The notes under the pieces were generated by a model. The model had not been told where the DNA came from. It searched no databases and was given only the letters and a program-made list of their open reading frames with translations. From DATKJS01 sp050015275 (GTDB lineage Bacteria; Acidobacteriota; Aminicenantia; Aminicenantales; Saccharicenantaceae): a DNA stretch of 64,000 nucleotides. Where the stretch lies: positions 20,913-84,912 of the forward strand of contig JBEKBS010000011.1 of the NCBI GenBank assembly GCA_050015275.1, given 5' to 3'. Below are positions 39,174 to 47,050 of the stretch, piece by piece (position 1 is the stretch's first letter; each line of letters starts with the position of its first letter). The position numbers and the translations under genes were made by a program.

Positions 39174-40691
39174 TCATCTTGACGGCCCGTCGGCCCCGTA
39201 GATGACCGCGGACCGGAGGATGAGCTCGGCCCCGGCCGTCGGATTCAGGACGCTGACGATCAACCGGTGCTTCCCCGGTGCCAGACCGTAAGCCCAGAAA
39301 AGCGGGTCCCGCCGCCAGTGTTCATCCGTCGCGAGGTCGCAGGTCTCGACGGGCTTGCCATCCACCTGGATTCCCGCCTTGAACACATGCTCGTCTTTCC
39401 CTGTCCGCCTCGCTTCCCCGCCGACCACGATCCCCGTCCCTTCGAAATCGAGCGCGTATTCGTTCTGCAAGCGCACGGCGAGCTCCCTTTTTTCGGTCGG
39501 GCGGAGCCCTGAAAAATTGACTTCGAGCCGAACGGGCCGGATCTCCCCCGAGTTGATGATCACGTCCCTACCCTGGATCCTCCCCCCGTTCTTCTTGACC
39601 ATGCCCAGGGCCTGCTCGAAGGAAAACCCGCAGGCCTCCGTCAGGCTGAAATCCATGTACGGGAACTTGGCTGCCTCGACGGCATCGAGACCGGATCTCC
39701 AGATCGCGGGGATTTTCCGGAACCCCAAGACCGTCCCCAGGATGCCACCGGCGGTGGCCGGGTTGCAGTCGGAATCGTCCCCGCACCTGGCGCTGATCTC
39801 CAGGGTCCGCCCGAAATCGCCGTTCCCGTAAAGGAGGCCGATAAGGACCCAAGCTGCGTTGATCTTGGCATCGATGTTGAAAGCCGAAAAAACCCCATCG
39901 GGACAGCCGATGTCCTCGGACCATTTCCTCTGGACCCGGAACCAGGTCCCTTTCCCGTCCCCCGGGCTCTCCCTGTGCCAGCGGAGGACATCGCTCATGA
40001 CGGCGTGGAAACGGCTGGCCTCGGGAATGACCTTGAGGGCCTCGCTCGCGATGTGTTCCACATTGTCGGAAACGAACGCCAAGGCGTACATCGCCGCGAT
40101 GTAAACGCCGCCGTACCAGCCATCGCCGGAGTTCATGATATGGCCGACCCGGTCACAGATCTCGGCCGCTACGGGAACCATGCCCGGCGACATGAGCCCC
40201 GCGAAGTCGGCCTCGATCTGGAAATCGATGTCGTCGGCATGCGGGTTGTTCCGCCAGTGGCCGGAGGCGGGCGGCGCGAGCCCGCGCTTGATGTTGGCCC
40301 GGGCCATCTGGTTGGCATGCCAGAGGGGATACGGGGCGTGCGCGAAGGCGCTGGCCAGCGCGTGGGCCGGGGCTTCGAGGCCTTCCTTCCTGAAAACGTC
40401 GACGAAGGTCAGGTTCATGTAGACATCGTCGTAGAGCCCCGGCGAGTTCTTGAAGGCCCACGGGATGGCCTGGCCGCTCCAGGCGAGCGGTTGGTAGTCC
40501 TGGATGATCGTTCCCTGGAAGCGGAATTCCGTAGGCCCCCCGTAGGTGCAACCGACGACCTTGCCGGCCCACCCGCCCCTGATCTTGTCCTGGAGAACAT
40601 CCTTGGGGATCCGATAGGTCTCGGCGGCCGTCGCAGACGCGACCAGACCCGCCAGACAAATTCCGACCCAGCATCTTCTTCTTCCAACCAT
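39174..40691 (-). CDS. secreted ADP-ribosylglycohydrolase-fold protein
   Basis: 505 residues with a signal peptide (about 8-24). The helical ADP-ribosylglycohydrolase core has its three metal-site blocks: GGWAGKVVGCTYGGPTEF at about 38-55, LYDDVYMNLTFVDVF (Asp-Asp pair) and CGDDSDCNPATAGGILGTVLG. In ARH-type enzymes these Asp residues bind two magnesium ions. A C-terminal beta-sandwich of about 140 residues (VRLEVNFSGL onward) follows. Export and the glycosidase-rich neighbourhood suggest an extracellular N- or O-glycoside substrate rather than intracellular ADP-ribosyl-protein repair; this is inference. The ATG at 40691 is chosen because GGAGG is 5 nt upstream. It is divergent from the acyl-CoA synthetase gene. 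Confidence 0.8.
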   Translation of the reverse strand: MVGRRRCWVGICLAGLVASATAAETYRIPKDVLQDKIRGGWAGKVVGCTYGGPTEFRFQGTIIQDYQPLAWSGQAIPWAFKNSPGLYDDVYMNLTFVDVFRKEGLEAPAHALASAFAHAPYPLWHANQMARANIKRGLAPPASGHWRNNPHADDIDFQIEADFAGLMSPGMVPVAAEICDRVGHIMNSGDGWYGGVYIAAMYALAFVSDNVEHIASEALKVIPEASRFHAVMSDVLRWHRESPGDGKGTWFRVQRKWSEDIGCPDGVFSAFNIDAKINAAWVLIGLLYGNGDFGRTLEISARCGDDSDCNPATAGGILGTVLGFRKIPAIWRSGLDAVEAAKFPYMDFSLTEACGFSFEQALGMVKKNGGRIQGRDVIINSGEIRPVRLEVNFSGLRPTEKRELAVRLQNEYALDFEGTGIVVGGEARRTGKDEHVFKAGIQVDGKPVETCDLATDEHWRRDPLFWAYGLAPGKHRLIVSVLNPTAGAELILRSAVIYGADGPSR

Positions 40692-40750
40692 GCTCACCTC
40701 CGGTCCTGAGCGATCGCCGCGACGGACCCCGTCCGGCGGCCCCTTGGGGG

Positions 40751-40779
40751 GTTATCTTCCAAGAGTCCATAAATGGAAA
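40751..40779 (-). promoter_or_regulatory. promoter of the ADP-ribosylglycohydrolase-like gene
   Basis: Minus strand TTTCCA (40774-40779), 17 nt, GATAAC (40751-40756), each 4 of 6 to consensus. Leader about 54 nt. Confidence 0.35.
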
Positions 40780-40809
40780 GTCGTGCCTTTCGCAGGGGCC
40801 TCCAGGGCT

Positions 40810-40838
40810 TTGACATTTTCCATGACGGGAAGTAGGAT
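40810..40838 (+). promoter_or_regulatory. promoter of the acyl-CoA synthetase gene
   Basis: Perfect TTGACA (40810-40815), 17 nt, TAGGAT (40833-40838). Predicted start near 40845; the leader of about 25 nt contains AGGAGGG. This fixes translation at 40870, because upstream in-frame ATGs lie before or inside the promoter. Confidence 0.75.
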
Positions 40839-40869
40839 GAGGACACTCTTTCCGCCGAGGAGGGTGAAC

Positions 40870-42780
40870 ATGGCGGAACGGACTCTCCCTCAACTTTTTG
40901 AGGACAGCGTCAGGGCCTATCCATCGAACGTCCTGATGTGGGAAAAAAAGGACGGCCGCTATCAGGGGACGACCTATGCGGAAATGCGCCGGCGCGTTTA
41001 TGCCTTCGCCGCCGGGCTCAGGGGACTGGGCCTGGCCAAGGGGGACCGGGCCGCCCTTATTTCCGAGGGCAGGAACGACTGGGTCATGAGCGAGCTGGCC
41101 ATTTTATACGTCGGGGCCGTCAACGTGCCGATCTCCGTCAAGATCGACGAACTTTCCGACCTCAAGTTCCGGCTGGCCCATTCGGGATGCAGGATGGCCA
41201 TCGTCTCCGGGACGCAGGTCGCCAAGATCCGTCAGGTTAAAAAAGACCTGCCGGACCTCGAAAAAACGATTATCCTGGACGGAATGCCTTCCTTCGAGGC
41301 CGACGAGATCTTCGCCGGCGAGGTCCTCAGGCGTGGCGAACAGGACCTCCGAACCTGTCAGAAAGAATTCGATGAAATCTGGCCGGCGGTCAGGGAAACC
41401 GATTACGCCAATATCTGCTACACATCCGGAACCACGGCCGACCCCAAGGGCATCATTCTGACCCACCGGAACTATACAGCGAACATCGACCAGGGCCGGG
41501 GCCTGGTCGATTGCCCCGAATACTATGTCAGCCTGATCATCCTTCCCTGGGATCATGCCTTCGGCCACACCTGCGGGATTTACAGCCTGATGAAAAGCGG
41601 GGCGGCCATCGCCTCCGTCGAGTCCGGACGGACCGCCCTCGAAAGCTTGAAGAACGTCCCCCGGAACATCCAAGAAACCCGACCGCATCTCCTCCTCAGC
41701 GTCCCCGCCCTGGCCAAGAATCTCCGGAATAACATCGAGAGGGGTGCCCGCGAAAAGGGGCCGGCGGTCGAGTCCCTCTTCAAGAGAGGCCTGAGGCTGG
41801 CTTACGGCTACAACGCCGAGGGCTGGAACAGAGGGAGAGGCTTCAGGAAGTTGAAAAAGCCGCTCTACTTTCTCTATGACAAGTTGATCTTCAAGAAGAT
41901 CCGGGCGAATTTCGGTGGCCGCCTGGAGTTCTTTGTCGGCGGCGGGGCCCTCCTGGACATCGAGCTCCAGCGGTTCTTCTACGCCCTCGGGATCCCCATG
42001 TTTCAGGGATACGGCTTGACCGAGGCGTCGCCCGTCATCTCCTCCAATAGCAAGAAGGCCCATAAATTGGGTTCGTCGGGCAAGGTTGCGCCGAACCTGG
42101 AGCTGAAGATCTGCGACGAAGCCGGGAACGCCCTTCCCGCCGGCGAGAAGGGGGAGATCGTCATCCGGGGCGAAAACGTCATGGCCGGCTACTGGAAGAA
42201 CGACAAGGCGACCCGGGAGGTCCTCCGGGACGGCTGGCTCTATACGGGAGATATCGGACATGTCGACGAGGACGGCTTCCTTTATGTCCTGGGCCGGGTG
42301 AAGAGCCTGCTGATCGCCAACGACGGCGAGAAATACAGCCCCGAGGTCATCGAAGAGGCCGTCACAGACCACTCCCCCTACATCGAGCAGTTCATGCTTT
42401 TCAACAGCCAATCGCCCTATACGGTCGCCCTCCTGGTCCCCAACAAAGAGGCCATCGGCCGCTGGCTCAAAGAGAAAGGGCTCTCGGCCAGGACGCCGGA
42501 GGGCCAGGAGGCCGTCCTCAGGCTCCTCTCCGGGGAGATCGACGCGCTCCGCGAGGGCGGAAAATTCGGCGGGGAGTTCCCCGGGCGCTGGCTTCCCTCC
42601 GCCGTGGCCGTTCTCGGCGAGGGCTTCACCGAGCAGAACGGCCTCCTCAATTCCACGATGAAAATGGTCCGGGGCAAGATCGCCGATTTTTACAGGACCC
42701 GGATCGACTTCCTCTTCACGCCCGAGGCCAAGGACATCTGCAATCCCCAGAACAGGACCATCGTCGGCCGTTGGGAGTAA
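40870..42780 (+). CDS. long-chain acyl-CoA synthetase (AMP-forming)
   Basis: 636 residues of the ANL superfamily. The AMP-binding motif YTSGTTADPKGIILTH lies at about 180-195. The adenylate-binding GYGLTEASPVIS lies near 380. The hinge/C-terminal blocks are LYTGDIGHVDEDGFLYVLGRVKSLLIANDGEKYSPEVIEE. These resemble FadD15-type long-chain fatty-acid CoA ligases. It would activate fatty acids with ATP and CoA at the inner face of the membrane. AGGAGGG is 5 nt before the ATG. The MFS permease begins 89 nt downstream with a possible promoter of its own. A FakA-DegV fatty-acid kinase-like fusion lies 4 kb further on. Confidence 0.88.
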   Translation: MAERTLPQLFEDSVRAYPSNVLMWEKKDGRYQGTTYAEMRRRVYAFAAGLRGLGLAKGDRAALISEGRNDWVMSELAILYVGAVNVPISVKIDELSDLKFRLAHSGCRMAIVSGTQVAKIRQVKKDLPDLEKTIILDGMPSFEADEIFAGEVLRRGEQDLRTCQKEFDEIWPAVRETDYANICYTSGTTADPKGIILTHRNYTANIDQGRGLVDCPEYYVSLIILPWDHAFGHTCGIYSLMKSGAAIASVESGRTALESLKNVPRNIQETRPHLLLSVPALAKNLRNNIERGAREKGPAVESLFKRGLRLAYGYNAEGWNRGRGFRKLKKPLYFLYDKLIFKKIRANFGGRLEFFVGGGALLDIELQRFFYALGIPMFQGYGLTEASPVISSNSKKAHKLGSSGKVAPNLELKICDEAGNALPAGEKGEIVIRGENVMAGYWKNDKATREVLRDGWLYTGDIGHVDEDGFLYVLGRVKSLLIANDGEKYSPEVIEEAVTDHSPYIEQFMLFNSQSPYTVALLVPNKEAIGRWLKEKGLSARTPEGQEAVLRLLSGEIDALREGGKFGGEFPGRWLPSAVAVLGEGFTEQNGLLNSTMKMVRGKIADFYRTRIDFLFTPEAKDICNPQNRTIVGRWE

Positions 42781-42816
42781 GTGTTTCCGGGATCCCCGCG
42801 CAGGCCCGCCGGTTTG

Positions 42817-42846
42817 TTGACAAGCCCGGCGTAACTAAGGTATGTA
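42817..42846 (+). promoter_or_regulatory. possible promoter of the MFS permease gene
   Basis: Perfect TTGACA (42817-42822) followed after 18 nt by TATGTA (42841-42846), a weak -10. The start codon at 42870 follows GGAGG. Confidence 0.4.
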
Positions 42847-42869
42847 GAAAGCCGCACGACGGAGGTCTC

Positions 42870-44117
42870 ATGAGCGTGAAGTTCCGCCTCGGCGCGATGA
42901 TGTTTCTCCAGTACACGATCTGGGGATCGTGGATGCCCGTGCTTTCGGCCTATCTCCAGAACAATCTGGGATTCAACGGCGTTCAGACCAGTCTTATCTA
43001 TAGCCTCTTGCCTTTGGCCACCATCATCTCGCCTTTTGTCGGCGGGCAATTCGCCGACCGCTGGTTCCCGACCCAGAAAGTCATCGCGATTCTCCAGCTC
43101 GCCGGCGGCATCCTGCTCATCGCCATGGCCGGCATCACGACCTTCACGCCCATGATGTGGCTCATGCTCCTCTATGCCCTCATCTACGCCCCGACGCTCG
43201 CCCTGACCAATTCCATCGCTTTCATCAACCTCAGGAGCTCGGAGAAAGAATTCGGCGCGATCCGGGTCTGGGGCACGATCGGCTGGATCGCGGCCGGCCT
43301 GGCGTTGGCGGGCTGGCGGGCCCTGGCCAAGTCGCCCGAGGGCATCGCCCTAAAGGGCGACACGCTCATCCTGGCCGGGGTCTTTTCGCTCGTTATGGGC
43401 GTGCTCTCTTTCGGGCTGCCGCACACGCCGCCGCAGAAGGAGGGGGCCAAGCCCTGGGCCTTCCTCGAAGCGCTCAAGATGTTCAAGGACAAGAGCTTTG
43501 CCGTCTTCGCTGTCATTTGTTTCGTGGTGGCCACGGAGCTTTGGTTCTACTACATCCTGACGGCCCCCTTCCTCACCTCGGCCGCGATCGGCCTCAGCCA
43601 GAGATACGTGTCCGCGGTCATGACCATCGCCCAAGTCGCGGAGATCTTCGTCATGGCCTTCCTGCTCTCCCGGGCCCTCCGGAAATACGGCATGAGGAAG
43701 ACCCTGACCCTCGGGATCCTGGCCTGGCCGATCCGCTACATCATCTTCGTCATCGGCGCGCCCGCATGGCTTGTCATCGCCTCCCTGGCCCTTCACGGTT
43801 TTTGTTATGTCTTTTTCTTCACTGCGGCTTACATTTATGTTGACAGCATCGCCCCCAAAGATATCCGCCACTCCGCCCAGGGCCTGATCGCGATGATCAT
43901 CCTCGGGCTCGGGAGCTTCCTGGGCAGCCTTTTCTGCGGTTGGGTTCAGAACCTGTTTACTACGACGACGGCCAACGCGGCCGGCGAGGCTGTCAAGATG
44001 GTCAATTGGAGGGGGACGTTCCTTGTCCCCGCAGGCCTGACGCTCATTTGTCTCATCATTTTTCTCGTTTTTATCCGGGATAAGATGCAGGCGCCGGCGG
44101 ACAGGACGCCGGCCTGA
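42870..44117 (+). CDS. MFS permease, nucleoside:H+ symporter-like
   Basis: 415 residues with about 12 hydrophobic helices and a cytoplasmic loop near residues 180-205. The start FRLGAMMFLQYTIWGSWMPVLSAYL and the block GVQTSLIYSLLPLATIISPFVGGQFADRW match the NupG-like nucleoside/sugar symporter group of the major facilitator superfamily. GAIRVWGTIGWIAAGLAL is also characteristic. GGAGG lies 4 nt before the ATG. It precedes a Gfo/Idh/MocA dehydrogenase and a TIM-barrel/PF06439 fusion on the same strand, so a sugar or glycoside cargo is as plausible as a nucleoside. Confidence 0.82.
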   Translation: MSVKFRLGAMMFLQYTIWGSWMPVLSAYLQNNLGFNGVQTSLIYSLLPLATIISPFVGGQFADRWFPTQKVIAILQLAGGILLIAMAGITTFTPMMWLMLLYALIYAPTLALTNSIAFINLRSSEKEFGAIRVWGTIGWIAAGLALAGWRALAKSPEGIALKGDTLILAGVFSLVMGVLSFGLPHTPPQKEGAKPWAFLEALKMFKDKSFAVFAVICFVVATELWFYYILTAPFLTSAAIGLSQRYVSAVMTIAQVAEIFVMAFLLSRALRKYGMRKTLTLGILAWPIRYIIFVIGAPAWLVIASLALHGFCYVFFFTAAYIYVDSIAPKDIRHSAQGLIAMIILGLGSFLGSLFCGWVQNLFTTTTANAAGEAVKMVNWRGTFLVPAGLTLICLIIFLVFIRDKMQAPADRTPA

Positions 44118-44180
44118 TAGGATCCGCGCCCGCCCCGAATCCCGGGGCCGGTCCGAGTCCGCATGAAGGAGACGTCAAGC

Positions 44181-45437
44181 ATGAAGAAAAAAGACACGCT
44201 GGGCATCGGCCTCATCGGCGGGGGGTTCATCTCCCGCTTCCACATCCGCTCCTGGGTCGGCGTCCGGGACGCCGACATCCTGGGAATCGTCGACCCCGAC
44301 GAAAAGAGAGCCCGAGAGGCGGCGGCCTTGGCCAACAGCCTCGGCGTCGGCGACCCGCGCGTCCACAAGTCGCTGACGGCCATGGTGGCCGACCCCCGGA
44401 TCGACGCGGTCTGGATCTGCTCGCCGAACTTCACCCGCCTCGAGGTCATGGACGAGATCGCCCAGGCCGTCCTCAGGGGCAAGGGCGAACTCATCGGAGT
44501 CGCCTGCGAGAAGCCCCTGGGACGGAACGTCGGCGAAGCCAAGGCCATGCTGACCCTGGCCCGGAAGGCCGGGCTCCTCGACGGCTACCTCGAAAACCAG
44601 GTCTTTTCTCCGGCCGTGACCAGGGGCCGCGACATCGTCTGGGCCCGCGGGGCCAGTCTCTGTGGACCGCCCTACCTGGCCCGGGCCGCCGAGGAGCACA
44701 GCGGACCACACATGCCCTGGTTCTGGGAGGGGACCCTCCAGGGCGGGGGCGTCCTCAACGACATGATGTGCCACTCCGTCGAGGAGGCGCGATTCATGCT
44801 CACGCCACCGGGGGCCCTCCGGGATACCCTCAAACCCGTCAAAGTCACGGCCTACGCCTCCTGCCTCAAGTGGCAGGACCCCAAGTACGCCAAGATCCTG
44901 GCCGATCAGTCCGGCGGGAAAACCGATTATCTCAAGAGGCCCGCCGAGGACTTCGCCCATTCCCTCATCGAGTATCGGGACAAATGCGGACGGCCCCTCG
45001 TCGTCGAAACGACGACTTCCTGGTGCTATATCGGCGCCGGGCTGCGGCTCTCCCTGGAGCTGCTCGGGCCCGAGTATTCCCTGGCCATCAATACCCTGGA
45101 CTCGGGACTCAAGATATTCTTCAGCCGGAAGGTCCGCGGAGAAGCCGGAGAGGACCTCGTCGAAAAGCAGAACGCCGAGGTCGGGCTGATGCCTGTCGTC
45201 AGCTCCGAAGAGACCGAATACGGCTACACCGCTGAGAACCGGCACATGGTCCGGGCCTTCCTGGCCGGGAAGAGGCCGGACGAGAATTTCAGCGACGGCC
45301 TCAACGTCACCGAGCTCCTCATGGCCGCCTACATGAGCGCCGAGCAGGACCGGACCATCCCCTTCCCTCCTCCGGACCTCGAATCGTTCATCCCGGCGGT
45401 CGCCCAAGGCCGGTGGAACCCAAGAAAAAAGAAATAA
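44181..45437 (+). CDS. Gfo/Idh/MocA-family oxidoreductase
   Basis: 418 residues. N-terminal Rossmann fold GIGLIGGGFISRFHIRSW at about 8-25. The family motif CEKPLGRN (about 112-119) has the conserved Glu-Lys-Pro. The C-terminal alpha/beta domain has WEGTLQGGGVLNDMMCHSVEEARFML, in which Asp and His would be catalytic. Such NAD(P) enzymes oxidise sugar hydroxyls, often at C3 of glycosides. The Met at 44181 is preferred because GAAGGAG is 8-9 nt upstream; an earlier ATG at 44163 lies before that site. The next gene follows by 9 nt and encodes an isomerase/lyase-type barrel fused to a PF06439 domain, suggesting a shared keto-sugar pathway. Confidence 0.85.
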   Translation: MKKKDTLGIGLIGGGFISRFHIRSWVGVRDADILGIVDPDEKRAREAAALANSLGVGDPRVHKSLTAMVADPRIDAVWICSPNFTRLEVMDEIAQAVLRGKGELIGVACEKPLGRNVGEAKAMLTLARKAGLLDGYLENQVFSPAVTRGRDIVWARGASLCGPPYLARAAEEHSGPHMPWFWEGTLQGGGVLNDMMCHSVEEARFMLTPPGALRDTLKPVKVTAYASCLKWQDPKYAKILADQSGGKTDYLKRPAEDFAHSLIEYRDKCGRPLVVETTTSWCYIGAGLRLSLELLGPEYSLAINTLDSGLKIFFSRKVRGEAGEDLVEKQNAEVGLMPVVSSEETEYGYTAENRHMVRAFLAGKRPDENFSDGLNVTELLMAAYMSAEQDRTIPFPPPDLESFIPAVAQGRWNPRKKK

Positions 45438-45446
45438 GGAGAGACG

Positions 45447-46925
45447 ATGAAAAACATCACCGCGCTATTTCTCTTGATCCCAGCCCTCGCCGTTTTATCG
45501 ACTGGCCAGCCGGCTCAGAAAGGAGCGGCCCCCGCCCAGATCATCCCCCAGGCCATCGTCGCCCAGGTCAAGAACACGGATTATCGCGATGTCCGGATCA
45601 AGCCATTCCCGGTCGCGGTCCAGTGCTGGACCTACCGGAAATATACCTTTTTTGAGACCGTCGATAGGGTCAAGGCCCTGGGCCTGAAATATCTGCAGGC
45701 CTTTCCCGGCCAGCCGCTCGGCCTGGGCAACTCGAAAGAGGCCTTCGGCGAGGGCATGTCCGAGGCGGCCATGAAGGCCGCCCAGGCCAAGGTCCACGAG
45801 GCCGGTCTTTCTGTCGTCGCCTACGGCGTCGTCGATATCGGGACGACGGAGGCGAGCATGCGGAGAGTTTTCGATTTCGCCAGGAAAATGGGCGTCCGGA
45901 CCGTCGTCTGCGAACCGCAGGATGAGGTCTTCCCGTTGCTCGAGAAACTCCTCCAGGAATACGATCTCCGGGCGGCCATTCACAACCATCCCCGGCCGGC
46001 CAAGTACGCCTGGCCCACGACAACTCTCGACCGCCTCAAGGGCCGCGACGAACGGATCGGGGTCTGCGCCGACACGGGGCACTGGATGAGGGAAGGCCTC
46101 AATCCGGTCGAGTGCCTGCGTCTTCTGCAGGGCCGGATCCTGGACGTCCATTTCAAGGACAGGAGCGATTTCGGCCAGGGGCCATTGGCCAAGGATGTGG
46201 CCTGGGGCTCCGGCAAGGCCAAGGCCAGGGACATCCTGGCCGAGCTGACCCTCCAGGATTTCGACGGCTATCTGACCATGGAGTACGAGAACGAAGAGGA
46301 GGTCATGACGCCCGAACCGGCCATCCGCAAGAGCGTCGAGTTCGTGAAAAGCGTCACGTACTATCAGGGCTACGAGCAGCTTCTCAAGCGGTTCGACGGC
46401 GCCTACGAAAAACACGGCTGGAACCATTACGGCCCCGGCTACTTCGAGCTCGACGGCAAGACCGGGGTCCTGAAATCCCAAGGCGGCATGGGCCTCCTTT
46501 GGTATAGCGTGAAGAAATTCAGGGATTTCGTCCTCGAGCTGGACTTCAAGTGCTCCCAGAAGAACACGAATTCCGGCGTCTTCGTCCGGGTGCCGGACGT
46601 TCCGACGAGCGACGATTACATCTATCATTCCTTCGAGATCCAGATCGAAGACGCGTCCCAGGGCATCCACGCCACCGGAGCGGCCTACGATGCCGAAGCG
46701 CCGAGGATGAGCGCCTCCCGGCCGGCCGGCGAGTGGAACCATTTCAAGATCACCTTCAAGGGGAAGCATCTGCAGGTCGATCTCAACGGCAAGCTCGTCC
46801 TGGACTGGGAGGCGGTGCCGAGGGGAAAGGTCAGGGATTTCGCCCCTGAAGGTTATATCGGGCTCCAAAACCACGACAGCCTCTCGCCCGTCTATATCAA
46901 GGATATCTTCGTCAAGGAGCTGTGA
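45447..46925 (+). CDS. secreted fusion: AP-endonuclease-2-type TIM barrel + PF06439 (DUF1080) domain
   Basis: 492 residues with a signal peptide (about 1-20). Residues about 50-310 form a xylose-isomerase-like TIM barrel. Metal-site residues are visible: VVCEPQDEVFP (Glu), AIHNHPRP (His), CADTGHW (Asp/His), DVHFKDR and TMEYENEEE (Glu). Residues about 325-492 are a lectin-like beta-sandwich of the DUF1080/3-keto-disaccharide hydrolase group, with SQKNTNSGVFVRVP, FEIQIEDASQGIHATGAAYD and YIGLQNHDSLSPVYIKDIFVKEL. In some bacteria proteins of these two families act as lyase/isomerase and hydratase/hydrolase on 3-keto-glycosides made by Gfo/Idh/MocA enzymes. Here both are one polypeptide directly after such a dehydrogenase. 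Substrate unknown. A terminator-like hairpin follows at 46954. Confidence 0.8.
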   Translation: MKNITALFLLIPALAVLSTGQPAQKGAAPAQIIPQAIVAQVKNTDYRDVRIKPFPVAVQCWTYRKYTFFETVDRVKALGLKYLQAFPGQPLGLGNSKEAFGEGMSEAAMKAAQAKVHEAGLSVVAYGVVDIGTTEASMRRVFDFARKMGVRTVVCEPQDEVFPLLEKLLQEYDLRAAIHNHPRPAKYAWPTTTLDRLKGRDERIGVCADTGHWMREGLNPVECLRLLQGRILDVHFKDRSDFGQGPLAKDVAWGSGKAKARDILAELTLQDFDGYLTMEYENEEEVMTPEPAIRKSVEFVKSVTYYQGYEQLLKRFDGAYEKHGWNHYGPGYFELDGKTGVLKSQGGMGLLWYSVKKFRDFVLELDFKCSQKNTNSGVFVRVPDVPTSDDYIYHSFEIQIEDASQGIHATGAAYDAEAPRMSASRPAGEWNHFKITFKGKHLQVDLNGKLVLDWEAVPRGKVRDFAPEGYIGLQNHDSLSPVYIKDIFVKEL

Positions 46926-46953
46926 TCCCTGGGGCCGCGTTCCTCACGGCAAA

Positions 46954-47005
46954 GGAGTCCGGGCTCGGGCCGCTCCCTCGACTCCCGGATCCTTAATTGT
47001 TTTTA
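46954..47005 (+). terminator. probable intrinsic terminator after the keto-sugar genes
   Basis: GGA(G)TCCGGG (46954-46963) pairs with CCCGGATCC (46984-46992), with a further inner CTCGGG/CCCTCG pairing, followed by TTAATTGTTTTT. The T-rich tail overlaps the likely promoter of the next gene. Confidence 0.6.
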
Positions 47006-47021
47006 TGTTGTATGGTATGAT
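46993..47021 (+). promoter_or_regulatory. promoter of the FakA-DegV fusion gene
   Basis: TTAATT (46993-46998), 17 nt, TATGAT (47016-47021) preceded by TGG (extended -10). Predicted start near 47028, leader about 23 nt without a clear Shine-Dalgarno sequence. Confidence 0.5.
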
Positions 47022-47050
47022 GAGTCAGCGAACTCCAAGGCCCCGGGCTT

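Noticed and set aside
40690..40869. Sixty-codon N-terminal extension of the acyl-CoA synthetase
   Set aside because: It would cross the TTGACA-N17-TAGGAT promoter, and the peptide has no conserved features.
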